Shown: positions 16,901-24,931 of the stretch, piece by piece
Layout: every line of letters begins with the position of its first letter
Numbering within the stretch: the first letter of the stretch is position 1
Origin: SHAN690 sp038131955
GTDB taxonomy: Bacteria; Bacteroidota; Bacteroidia; Flavobacteriales_G; Salibacteraceae
Direction of reading: 5' to 3'
DNA: 64,000 nt
Assembly: GCA_038131955.1 (NCBI GenBank)
Contig: JAYPQK010000002.1
Location: 496,001-560,000, forward strand
The notes under the pieces: generated by a model
The model's database searches: none
The model's input: only the letters and a program-made list of their open reading frames with translations
What the model was told of the DNA's origin: nothing
Translations under genes and position numbers: made by a program

Positions 16901-17734
16901 TTGGACACCGTACTCATCACGGTGAGCGATCTAGACATGAAATTGACGGCCGACACCACGATCTGCAAAAACGCATTGACCCGGATCGAGGCCATCTCTC
17001 AGAATCCGTTGAACACCTTCACTTATTTCTGGAGCCCGGAAGGATACACGAGTGACTCGACCGCCGTCATCGCCCCGCTCGACCAACCCTACTTGGAAGT
17101 AGTTATCGACGAAGCCCAAACTTACTATCTGCGAGCCATCGGGATCGCCGCGGATGGCTGCACGGCCCAAGACACGGTTCGCGTTGATGTATCAGGGCTT
17201 GATGCCTCCAAAGTGGAAGCATATGCGGAGGTCGACACCTTTTATCTAGGTCAAGAGATCCAGCTTTTTGGAAGTCCATCCGGTCCTGGTATTGACCATT
17301 ATTGGACGCCAAACCAATACATCAGTGACGCTCGAGACGACAATCCTACGGTGCAGCCCAAAGAGGCCATGACCTACATCTGGGTGGTGAGCGATTCAGC
17401 TGCGGAAGAATGTACCTTCCGGGATACCGTCTTTCTAAAACCATTCTCCGTGGTTTGCGACACGCCCGAGGTATTTGTTCCTTCTGCCTTCTCTCCTGAT
17501 TTTGACCGAATCAATGATGAACTGCTGGTAAGAGGAAAGAACATCCGCGAATTGGACTTCTCTGTTTTTGACCGATGGGGAAATGAAGTATTCCGCTCTA
17601 CCGATCAGAACGTCGGCTGGGATGGAAACTATAACGGGAGCCCGGCACAACCCGGGGTGTATGTCTACCAACTCGAAGCCGTGTGCATCGACAACCAGCG
17701 CTACTGCATCAAAGGAAACGTGACCAAACTGTGA
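13970..17734 (+). CDS. Giant secreted SBBP/PKD protein with T9SS type B sorting domain
   Basis: A 1254-residue secreted protein. Signal peptide MRFLFGLVAMLVFVAQARS, then an N-terminal domain (about 20-230) starting FVPNAGQWDGSF, of the type seen before SBBP beta-propellers. Residues 240-720 are SBBP repeats (SGTTLVYSTYLGGSEPEQP and relatives, with NFPTT motifs). Residues 740-1150 hold PKD/Ig-like domains rich in Cys and DT motifs. The last 90 residues are a gliding-motility-associated (type B) T9SS sorting domain (FVPSAFSPDFDRINDELLV, then VFDRWGNEVF and GWDGNYNG). It is probably a surface adhesin. ATG 13970 is chosen by the signal peptide; ATG 13964 is also possible. Its stop overlaps the next start by one base. 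Confidence 0.9.
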   Translation: MRFLFGLVAMLVFVAQARSEGFVPNAGQWDGSFSFRGDLPNGAVFVEQGALTFHLYDLEVLEKAHHRQLESDARMGFHAFKLHFVGAHTDVPFETADLEPHYLNFYLGNDKTRWKRRLPSAQTITYKGLYDGVDLRLTHNGASLKYEFILEPGVDPSIIQIRTEGLDELKIAGSGNLIMGTSIEDLMDSAPYCYQTRKDKRFDLISRFSLSGDTIRYDIEDVDPNLPLIIDPEIIFSTFSGSSADNWGFTATPDKNGYLYAGGIVFGPGYPTTTGAYDQSFNAGGYDLAITKYDTSGTTLVYSTYLGGSEPEQPHSMIVNDDGVLYVMGSTGSSNFPTTNNAYDQSFNGGPFTNVFSSFDDGTDIFVAAFNASGTNLIGSTYLGGTENDGLNQSDDLVYNYSDEFRGEINLDDNGNVYVSSCTYSTDFPTVNAFDATHNGDQDAIVTKFNPTLTGILWSTYIGGANDEAAYGVDVAEDGTTFIGGGTSSGNFPTTPNALFPNYRGGRADGFILHLSRSGDSLISGTYYGSNAYDQIYFMQLDRQDNPHFFGQTEHAGNTLTVNALWSDPGGGQILGVLQNDLSDRIWTTQFGSTPGRPNISPTAFLVDVCNSVYISGWGGSLNSIQNSNNASNVGNLQTTFDAFQANPDSDSGDFYLAVVAADGNSLVFGSFYGGSVTDDHVDGGTSRFDRGGQIYHSVCASCQGFDDFPVEPDPGAWSTTNNSGNCNNAVFKIDFELPIVVADFNIPPFACAPFTINIQNNSVTQSSTSFIWDLANGQTTTTTNPSVTFNKKGQYDIRLVVNDPTSCNLTDTLIRSITIVQDTNIRLPDIQRCIGEPAVLGPDPEDYIDNLSFATVSWQPANLVDDPSSLNPTATVTKSTTFRLVIDYDGCQERILQDIVIDDYPLAVSQDTIVCSSFDPFLITGQAVSDTATYEWSDDPSFINILGTDTTLLIDDLPEALNYFYFRSTKNNGCQMLDTVLITVSDLDMKLTADTTICKNALTRIEAISQNPLNTFTYFWSPEGYTSDSTAVIAPLDQPYLEVVIDEAQTYYLRAIGIAADGCTAQDTVRVDVSGLDASKVEAYAEVDTFYLGQEIQLFGSPSGPGIDHYWTPNQYISDARDDNPTVQPKEAMTYIWVVSDSAAEECTFRDTVFLKPFSVVCDTPEVFVPSAFSPDFDRINDELLVRGKNIRELDFSVFDRWGNEVFRSTDQNVGWDGNYNGSPAQPGVYVYQLEAVCIDNQRYCIKGNVTKL

Positions 17735-18741
17735 TGAGGTGGTTCCTGATCATATCGTTGGTTTGGTTGGCACATTTAGGTGTAGCACAGGACATTCACT
17801 TCAGTCAGTTCTTCGCCACCCCTACGTTCACGAATCCTGCACTCACCGGACACTTTGAAGGTACCTATCGGCTTCACGGCATCACGCGCAACCAATGGTG
17901 GGCCATTTCTGATCAACCGTATCAAACCTTTGGTGGTGCGGTTGACATCAATGCTCCTTTCAATATCAAGAACTCTGGTGTTGGGCTGCAGTTGTCGCAT
18001 GACTTTGCAGGGCTTTCTGCATGGACCACCACGCAGATCAACGGCATGCTATCCTACAGAATTCCGCTACTTCCGAATCGCAACATAAGCTTGCATTTTG
18101 GTATTCAAGGTGGAACCTACATGCGGAGCATCGATTATTCGCGGTTGACCTTTGATGATCAATTCATCAATAACCAGTTTGATCCGAACACTCCCACGGG
18201 GCAAGTATTCGGAGCGGCCTCATTTCGAGTTTGGAATGTGGGCGCTGGAGGCTATCTGGAGCAACGCTTTTCTGAACGCCTCAGATGGGGTGTGGGTTTT
18301 GCTTCGATGAACTTAAACACTCCTAACATTTCGCCTTACAAGGCATATAATCAAAGTTTGGAGGTTCGAAACGACGTTCATTTCTTATCGTCTTTCCCGA
18401 TCGGAGGAATGTGGGACATCATGCCCGCCGGACGATTCCAGTGGCAGGGTCCACACACGGAGATCCATGTAGGTACGGCCTTCCGCTATCATTTGAGTAC
18501 GGGTCAAATGAATCCGAGGTCGCTTCAACTGGGATTCTGGTATCGGTTGGATGATGCGGCCTATACCAGTATCGGAATGCAACTGAACAAGCTGTATGTA
18601 GGAGGATCCTATGACATCAATATTTCAAGATTGGAACCAGCCACCAACAATCGCGGAGGTTGGGAGGTGACGGTCATCTATATCATTCCCACGGTTCGTG
18701 AAAAAGTGAAGCGCTTACGGCAATGTCCAGATTACCTGTAA
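17734..18741 (+). CDS. PorP/SprF family type IX secretion membrane protein
   Basis: A 335-residue outer-membrane beta-barrel. Signal peptide MRWFLIISLVWLAHLGVAQ, then the family hallmark DIHFSQFFATPTFTNPALTG. The NQWWAI motif and a series of strands such as GVGLQLSHDFAG follow. PorP/SprF proteins bind T9SS substrates with type B domains and hold them on the surface; in Flavobacterium johnsoniae, SprF serves the adhesin SprB. The start overlaps the stop of the adhesin gene (TGATG), and the 3' end overlaps the next gene by 19 bp. The adhesin upstream is therefore its probable client. Confidence 0.92.
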   Translation: MRWFLIISLVWLAHLGVAQDIHFSQFFATPTFTNPALTGHFEGTYRLHGITRNQWWAISDQPYQTFGGAVDINAPFNIKNSGVGLQLSHDFAGLSAWTTTQINGMLSYRIPLLPNRNISLHFGIQGGTYMRSIDYSRLTFDDQFINNQFDPNTPTGQVFGAASFRVWNVGAGGYLEQRFSERLRWGVGFASMNLNTPNISPYKAYNQSLEVRNDVHFLSSFPIGGMWDIMPAGRFQWQGPHTEIHVGTAFRYHLSTGQMNPRSLQLGFWYRLDDAAYTSIGMQLNKLYVGGSYDINISRLEPATNNRGGWEVTVIYIIPTVREKVKRLRQCPDYL

Positions 18742-20702
18742 TTCAGACGACCATAGCGATCCTAGTTGGCTTGTTCCTCTCAACAGAGGTTGTGGGACAA
18801 ACGGCAGCTCAGTATATCGTAAAGGGTAACAAGGAGCAAGAACTAGGATACTTTCAAACAGCGATCGTCTACTACCGCAAGGCACTGCAGATCGACACCA
18901 ATATCCTCGAGGCGAATTACGAAACCGCTAACGCTTACCGGCGCTTACGCAACTATAAGCGAGCCTTGGCATTCTATGAAGCGACCATCGATGTGGATGG
19001 GCAGGATCGTTATCCTGATGCGTATTTCTACAAAGGTCAAATGCTAAAGCAGCTCGGGCGATACAAGCCTGCACTGCTCAGCTTCCAGACATTTCTTTCA
19101 ATGTATCGCTCTCGGGATGACATCTACCGTTGGGCACGGGATGAAGAAGCGAGTTGTTATTGGGCAATGGAGCACTTGGAGGACACGTCTTATTATGAAG
19201 TTCAGCGACCCGACAGCGGATTGAACAGCGTGCATGCGGAAATGAGTCCTTTTCTAAGGGATTCGAATGTGATGTACTTCAGTTCGATGCGCTATGAAAG
19301 CGATGAGGTGAAAAAGAGCAAGCCTGTTTTCATTGAGATCCACCGAGCACGCAGAGATTCGAATGCCTGGGAGTTGATGGAATTGGATCTTCCCATCGAG
19401 GATGGATCGGCGCATATCGGAAATGGGATCTTCAATCGAGACAGCACCCAGTTCTACTATTCGCGGTGCGAGGATCTTTCTACCTGTCAGATCTGGCGTA
19501 CAGAAAGAGACGGTGACGGTTGGACCGATCCGGCTCCCCTCCCCGATCCGATCAACGTAGAGAACGCCTCATCTACCCAACCTTCGATCGCTTATGTTGG
19601 GGAGGATGCCTATTTCATTTTCAGCTCTAATCGAGAGCGCGGTAAAGGCAGGATGGACCTTTGGTTCACGCCCATGAAGCAAGGTCAACCGACGAGCAGA
19701 TTGCGCAATATGGGGGCCATCGTGAATTCGAAGGGCGATGAGATCACGCCTTATTATGACCCACTGGACAGCACGCTCTACTTCAGTTCGAATCGCTGGC
19801 CGGGATTTGGTGGCTTTGACCTATTCCGATCGAAGGGTATTCCCGGAAACAGCAGTGCACCCGAGAATATGGGACCTATTCTGAATTCGCCGGCTGACGA
19901 CTACTACCTCACGATGCACCGAGCGGATAGCATCGGGTTTTTCGCATCCAATCGAAGTGGTGGTTTGAAAAAGAGCAACAACGAAACCTGTTGTAATGAC
20001 ATCTACCGGATCAAAGTTCTACCCCCGCCGCCTCCCGAAGTGGTGGATTCTCTCTTAGCAGATACGATAGACACGGTACCACCCGTAGTTGTGGAGATCG
20101 AAAACCCTCAGAACCTGGAGGAACTACAAACTCTTTTGCCGATCAGTCTTTACTTCCACAATGACCGTCCCGACCCAAGAACTACCTCACGGACCACGGA
20201 AAGGACCTATGCTGAGACGATCGAGGAATACCTAGGACTTCGATTTGACTACATCGATCAAATCAACAAGAGCAGCTTTGACGGCACGACGAAGATGCAA
20301 TACGGCAATCTAATGGAGCAGTTCTTTGAGGTAGACCTTCAAAGGAGTTTGGAGAAGCTGGATAAAGCGCTGAACGTGCTTCTCAGGGAGTTAGACAAGG
20401 GGGCCACGATCACCCTAGCGGTGAAAGGATATGCCTCACCTCTTGCGGATAGCGACTATAATCTTAATTTGACCTACCGCAGGATCACTTCGATGGAAAA
20501 TTATATCAACCAGTACGATACCGGAGCCTTCGTTCCTTATTTGGATGGAGGTCAATTGACGATCGAAAAGATCCCTTACGGTGAGAGCCAAGCCTCCACC
20601 TCCGTTTCCGACGATATAAGCGATGAGCTAGGAGCGATCTACAGTCCTACAGCTGCACGCGAGCGACGCATTGAGATCTTGAGGATCGAGCGGAGCGAAT
20701 GA
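18723..20702 (+). CDS. TPR-PD40-OmpA protein (PorE-like)
   Basis: A 659-residue periplasmic/outer-membrane protein. A signal peptide covers residues 1-26. TPR helices follow at about 30-160 (YYRKALQIDTNILEANYETA). Residues 165-440 form a PD40 beta-propeller with repeated FSSNR motifs (YFIFSSNRERGKGRMDLWF, LYFSSNRWPGFGGFDLF), and a proline-rich linker with LPPPPPEVV follows. The C-terminal domain at about 540-655 is OmpA-like (VKGYASPLADSDYNLNLTYR, AARERRIEI), expected to bind peptidoglycan. PorE of Porphyromonas has the same plan plus a carboxypeptidase regulatory domain, which I do not see here. It likely anchors the PorP/adhesin unit to the wall. Confidence 0.88.
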   Translation: MSRLPVIQTTIAILVGLFLSTEVVGQTAAQYIVKGNKEQELGYFQTAIVYYRKALQIDTNILEANYETANAYRRLRNYKRALAFYEATIDVDGQDRYPDAYFYKGQMLKQLGRYKPALLSFQTFLSMYRSRDDIYRWARDEEASCYWAMEHLEDTSYYEVQRPDSGLNSVHAEMSPFLRDSNVMYFSSMRYESDEVKKSKPVFIEIHRARRDSNAWELMELDLPIEDGSAHIGNGIFNRDSTQFYYSRCEDLSTCQIWRTERDGDGWTDPAPLPDPINVENASSTQPSIAYVGEDAYFIFSSNRERGKGRMDLWFTPMKQGQPTSRLRNMGAIVNSKGDEITPYYDPLDSTLYFSSNRWPGFGGFDLFRSKGIPGNSSAPENMGPILNSPADDYYLTMHRADSIGFFASNRSGGLKKSNNETCCNDIYRIKVLPPPPPEVVDSLLADTIDTVPPVVVEIENPQNLEELQTLLPISLYFHNDRPDPRTTSRTTERTYAETIEEYLGLRFDYIDQINKSSFDGTTKMQYGNLMEQFFEVDLQRSLEKLDKALNVLLRELDKGATITLAVKGYASPLADSDYNLNLTYRRITSMENYINQYDTGAFVPYLDGGQLTIEKIPYGESQASTSVSDDISDELGAIYSPTAARERRIEILRIERSE

Positions 20703-22024
20703 ATCTATCACGGATCAATACGATCGCACTAGTTGCGGTGATCCTCTTTCTCTTTGCAGAGATCGCGCTCTTATTCTTTACTCCGCGGAACGAGACCGTC
20801 CAGCTATTCACGGTTTATTTTGCGATGTGTGGCGCATACTTGGTACTCTATCAAGAGGTAAGAAATATCAGGTCAGCCGCCTTCCTCGGCGTCTTTTTCC
20901 GCGTGATCGCCTGGTTTGCTTTTCCGGTTCTGAGTGACGACCTCTACCGATTCATTTGGGATGGATCTTTGATCTTAGAAGGCGTCAGCCCATACGCCTT
21001 TACTCCGGCAGAGTTTTTCAGGGAGAACATCCACCCACCGTTTGACCAGTTGTATCCCATGATCAACTCGGCTGGATACTATTCGGTCTATCCAACCGTC
21101 ATTCAAGTGATCAGCTCGTTTGGTGCTTTGGCCGCAAACGATATGTACCTATCATCGCTCATCATCAAGCTCCCCTTACTCATTGCGGAGATCGCAACCA
21201 TCTGGATGCTTCCACAGGTCTTGCTCAACTTCAACATCAGTCCTAAGTATAGCTTGTTGTACATGCTGAACCCTCTGATCATCGTGGATGTATTGGGTAA
21301 TGCTCATTTCGAAGCGCTGATGATCTTCTTTTTCGTATTGAGCTTGAAGTACATTCAGCAGAACCGGATGGTATTGGCAGGAGGAGCATTAGCATTCAGT
21401 GTTGCCACCAAATTGTTCCCCTTGCTGATCATTCCATACCTATTCAAGGCATTCAAACCGAAGAACACGCTTCTATTCATGGGGTCTTTCGGTCTGATTC
21501 TCGTGGTGCTATTCTTTCCAATTTACGCTTCGCCGAAGTTCCTCGCACACTTTCTCGAAAGCATACAGCTTTACTTCAAGAGCTTTGAGTTCAATGCAAG
21601 CGTCTATTACATCGCTCGATGGATCGGGGAAGCGATAGTGGGATACAATCCCATTCGAGTGATTGGTCCATCACTCGGAGTCATCACATTGGCTATCGCC
21701 GTCTGGCTATGGTTTCGCCAAAAACTAGGCTACTTGTCCGCTGCGTTACGTTCGGTCCTTTGGCTTTCTCTGACCTATTATCTTTTTGCGACCACGGTAC
21801 ACCCGTGGTATATCGCCTTCCTCTTGATCGTAGGGATCTTTGTTCGACGGTCGTTTGCCGTCATTTGGAGTGTAGTCGTATTCTTCAGTTACAGCGCTTA
21901 CGAGACCGCATTTTTCGAGGAGAACTACATCTTGATCACGCTGGAGTACTTGATCTTGGCGATTGCGATTCTCTACCCTAAGTTGACACGGAGATTGATC
22001 ACCTCGCCGATCCGGAATCTGTAG
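20699..22024 (+). CDS. GT-C type membrane glycosyltransferase
   Basis: A 441-residue integral membrane protein with about 11-12 hydrophobic segments. The first outside loop contains VLSDDLYRFIWDGSLI, the acidic pair and aromatic pattern of polyprenyl-phosphate-dependent GT-C mannosyltransferases (GT87/DUF2029-like). Further conserved stretches are MLNPLIIVDVLGNAHFE and the C-terminal TTVHPWYIAFLL. It probably transfers a sugar from a polyprenyl carrier; the sugar is not known. The start overlaps the stop of the PorE-like gene as ATGA, so it belongs to the surface operon and might glycosylate its exported products (inference). Confidence 0.82.
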   Translation: MNLSRINTIALVAVILFLFAEIALLFFTPRNETVQLFTVYFAMCGAYLVLYQEVRNIRSAAFLGVFFRVIAWFAFPVLSDDLYRFIWDGSLILEGVSPYAFTPAEFFRENIHPPFDQLYPMINSAGYYSVYPTVIQVISSFGALAANDMYLSSLIIKLPLLIAEIATIWMLPQVLLNFNISPKYSLLYMLNPLIIVDVLGNAHFEALMIFFFVLSLKYIQQNRMVLAGGALAFSVATKLFPLLIIPYLFKAFKPKNTLLFMGSFGLILVVLFFPIYASPKFLAHFLESIQLYFKSFEFNASVYYIARWIGEAIVGYNPIRVIGPSLGVITLAIAVWLWFRQKLGYLSAALRSVLWLSLTYYLFATTVHPWYIAFLLIVGIFVRRSFAVIWSVVVFFSYSAYETAFFEENYILITLEYLILAIAILYPKLTRRLITSPIRNL

Positions 22025-22033
22025 GAGAAGGTC

Positions 22034-23014
22034 TTAGGCAGTCGCCTTTTTCATCAGCTCACCGATGATGTATTCGGTTGAAACCCCTTCCGCTTCGGCT
22101 TTGTAGTTGCGCACGATACGGTGACGAAGCACATTCGTTGCCACAGCTCGCACATCATCGTTATCGGGGGTGTAGCGACCGTTCATCAAAGCATGGCATT
22201 TGGCACCCAACACCAGGTATTGACTAGCACGAGGACCGGCTCCCCAGTTGACAAACTCATTGGTAATGTCTGGGGAATAACCCTTCCCCGGACGAGTGGA
22301 ATTAGCCAATCGCACTGCGAAATCTATTACGCCATCTGGCACGGGAACTTGTCGAACCAGGTTTTGGAAGAAAACAATCTCTTCGGCAGACATCACCTCA
22401 TTGACCTGCACTTTCTGCATTCCGGTGGTAGCTTTCACGATATCCACTTCTTCCTTAAAAGATGGGTAGTCCACCCAAATGTTGAACATGAAGCGGTCGA
22501 GTTGCGCCTCGGGAAGAGGATAGGTACCTTCTTGCTCGATCGGATTTTGAGTAGCGAGCACGAAAAACGGAGCGTCAAGCTGATATCGGTGTCCGGCAGC
22601 GGTCACCACTCGCTCTTGCATTGCCTCGAGAAGGGCACTTTGCGTTTTGGGAGGCGTTCGGTTGATCTCATCCGCCAAGATGATGTTAGCGAAAATGGGA
22701 CCCTTGACGAACTTGAAGTTTCGGTGTTCATCTAGGATCTCGGATCCAATGATATCCGAAGGCATCAAGTCTGGAGTAAACTGAATGCGGCTGAAATGAA
22801 GTCCGAGCGCCTTACTGATGGTATTCACCAATAGTGTCTTTGCCAGACCTGGTACTCCTACCAATAAGCAGTGGCCATTACTAAAGATCGAGGTGAGCAT
22901 GGCATCCAATACATCCTCCTGTCCAACGATCACCTTATTCACTTCTGCCTTGAGGGCTTTCAACCTCTTGGTAAAATCATCTGCTGCTTCTACTTCGTCT
23001 TTGTATTCCTTCAT
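22034..23014 (-). CDS. MoxR family AAA+ ATPase
   Basis: A 326-residue AAA+ ATPase. Walker A is GVPGLAKTLL near residue 52 and Walker B is IILADEINRTPPKTQ near 112. Sensor 1 is LATQNPIEQEGTYPLPEAQ and the arginine finger region is DRFMF. A C-terminal lid domain follows (about 240-326). MoxR proteins act with von Willebrand A and DUF58 proteins to mature complexes or in envelope stress. In Bacteroidota they often head a BatA-BatE cluster, but here no such partner follows: the gene ends 9 bp from the convergent GT-C gene, so it stands alone. Confidence 0.93.
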   Translation of the reverse strand: MKEYKDEVEAADDFTKRLKALKAEVNKVIVGQEDVLDAMLTSIFSNGHCLLVGVPGLAKTLLVNTISKALGLHFSRIQFTPDLMPSDIIGSEILDEHRNFKFVKGPIFANIILADEINRTPPKTQSALLEAMQERVVTAAGHRYQLDAPFFVLATQNPIEQEGTYPLPEAQLDRFMFNIWVDYPSFKEEVDIVKATTGMQKVQVNEVMSAEEIVFFQNLVRQVPVPDGVIDFAVRLANSTRPGKGYSPDITNEFVNWGAGPRASQYLVLGAKCHALMNGRYTPDNDDVRAVATNVLRHRIVRNYKAEAEGVSTEYIIGELMKKATA

Positions 23015-23096
23015 ACCCTTGATTGGAAAGCGGTAAATGTACTTATTGACGTTTTACTGAACGAATCGCTGCGGCCAATTCTGCTCCTAAGTTTTG

Positions 23097-24014
23097 TTAC
23101 CTCTTAGTTTGTCGTTCCTGCTGTATGTGGTCTATCTGTCCACGGGCAAAGGCCGCTTGATCTTCATTGCCCGCCTTCTCGAGACGTTCATAAAACCGAA
23201 TGGCATCGTCCCACTGCTTCATTTGCAGTAATGCGTAGCCGATATTGCTCAAGACTACCGGATCATCAGGTCTGATCTCGTGGGCTTTCATGAAGAACTC
23301 TAGGGCAGGCGCAAACTCCTGGCGTATCAGTTTACACGCTCCCACATTCGAGTAAAATCTAACGTCACCTGGATAGAGCTGGGTCATCATAGTAGATATT
23401 CGCTCTACTCCATCGATAAGCGGGTTCTGCTTATTGAAGAGTGCATAGCAATAATCCTGAACCGCTCCGGTAAAGCGATCATCGGGGTCCTGTACAGGTT
23501 GATCATTGGTCCATAGCCACTGATCGTGGTAGGTCTGGTGTTTCTGGATCACCTCCACGATCGCCTGAATATGACGATCGATCTCACCCCGTTCGCGCAG
23601 GACATAGATCTTTCCAAAGTGCATATCGAGACGACGAGGATGCTTCTGAAGTCCCGCATCGATCACCGAGATCGCTTGATTGAACAGGTCGTCGTCGTAC
23701 ACGATGATGCTGTACATATAACCCGCAGGCTCTCCTGTGGCCGTATCATTGATCACTAGGTATTCAGATCCATCTTGGGGAGGCACGTCATTTATCTGTA
23801 CCACCTCCTTCCGGCACTCGTGGAAGAGGTAGTTGAATTCAGCCACGTAGCGCTGAGAACTTTCCGGTGCTTGATCCTCCCACCGATCCAACAGAGAAGG
23901 AACAGCCTCCCACTCTCCATCCTGGGTGAGTTGATCGAAGATGGCTTGGAAATTTTCTTGAGCGATCGATCCGTGTCCGGCTAACGCAAGCACAATGATT
24001 AAAAGGTATCTCAT
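23097..24014 (-). CDS. Secreted TPR protein of unknown function
   Basis: A 305-residue protein with a signal peptide (MRYLLIIVLALAGHGSIAQ) and helical repeats. TPR-like units are clearest in the C-terminal third (YSNVGACKLIRQEFAPALEF, VVLSNIGYALLQMKQWDDAI). The middle (YSIIVYDDDLFNQAISVIDA, LDMHFGKIYVLRERGEIDRH) matches a Bacteroidota protein type with no known role. The ATG at 24014 is selected by the signal peptide. It lies 82 bp upstream of the MoxR gene on the same strand. The stretch between them shows a TACATTTA box near 23050 that could be a separate MoxR promoter. Confidence 0.8.
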   Translation of the reverse strand: MRYLLIIVLALAGHGSIAQENFQAIFDQLTQDGEWEAVPSLLDRWEDQAPESSQRYVAEFNYLFHECRKEVVQINDVPPQDGSEYLVINDTATGEPAGYMYSIIVYDDDLFNQAISVIDAGLQKHPRRLDMHFGKIYVLRERGEIDRHIQAIVEVIQKHQTYHDQWLWTNDQPVQDPDDRFTGAVQDYCYALFNKQNPLIDGVERISTMMTQLYPGDVRFYSNVGACKLIRQEFAPALEFFMKAHEIRPDDPVVLSNIGYALLQMKQWDDAIRFYERLEKAGNEDQAAFARGQIDHIQQERQTKR

Positions 24015-24055
24015 GCCGCTAAAGATACTGGGGCAAATAAGAAACGGTGGATGAA

Positions 24056-24086
24056 TTTGGGTTGTCGTCAACGAATTCTACCTTTC
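24056..24086 (+). promoter_or_regulatory. Well-spaced Bacteroidota promoter, near-leaderless
   Basis: TTTG at 24056-24059 (-33 element), 19 bp, then TACCTTTC at 24079-24086 (-7 element, one mismatch from TAnnTTTG). The start codon is at 24091, only 4 bp after the box, so the mRNA would have almost no leader. Confidence 0.55.
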
Positions 24087-24090
24087 TCGC

Positions 24091-24931
24091 ATGTTCACGG
24101 AAGAAGAAGTCGGTAGGTTAAGTGCATTGGGCTGTTACCAAAGCGCACGACTTCTGGTTGAATCGCCGATAGAAGGCGTTCGGGACTTTCCGCTTGCATT
24201 CGATCCTGATCTACCCTCTTTTGAAGAAGAACTACCGGCGAAAGCCTTTGAACTTCACGACCTTCTGAACAGCATTTACAACCTACAGATCGAGGCCTTC
24301 GAACCCGGACTGGAACTGGAGCTAACGTTGAATGAGATACTAGCCGCCCATGCTCGCAACAATAAGCTCTTAGAAGAGGATGAGAATGCCAATAAGGCCA
24401 ATGCCACCGTAAGGCAACGCCTCTATGAGATGAAGAAGACAGCTCGCACTCTGGAACTCGAATCGATCGTCAGAGAAACCCTGAGTCAGTATGGATTGGC
24501 CGAGGTGATTCCAGAACGACCGCGACTCGCCTATGAGTTGTTGCGCATTCCTTCAACCTGCAATCGGCCTCTCCTCTGAATACGTGGACCTCTTCTTCAC
24601 TCCGAGGACAACATTCGTATATGTCGAGGATCTTTGGATATCGATGGAAGCAGATTTGCAGCAGAACTACATCACCGATGAGGCGTATGCGGAATATCTA
24701 GGATTGAAAGCGAAGAAGCCCTACAACATTTTCGTGGAACCCACAGTCACGCTCCGTGCGGGAGCCCCATTTCTTAAAGGCATGCTGCAACTGGGCACCA
24801 GTTTAGCGACGATACCAAATGTAGAAACCACCTTTCGTCAGCGACCGATCATCATCATTATCGGCTTACAGATGGATGTGAACGTGTTGGGTAAAAGGAA
24901 GGAGTCGATCGACAAGATGCCTGTCGACTAA
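24091..24931 (+). pseudogene. Frameshifted gene for a conserved protein of unknown function
   Basis: The first frame (24091-24579, 162 residues) and the second frame (to 24931, open from about 24533) are adjacent and overlap, and together would give a protein of about 279 residues. The first part is acidic and helical (PSFEEELPAKAFELHDLLNS). The second begins with QPAIGLSSEYVDLFFTPRTT and has beta-rich, conserved-looking stretches (EPTVTLRAGAPFLKGML, TFRQRPIIIIIGLQMDV). Sense is restored by skipping one base near 24555, so one extra base or two missing bases would explain it. The second frame ends in a CTAA that exactly overlaps the purT stop, as other intact gene ends here do. I do not recognise the family. 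Confidence 0.7.
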
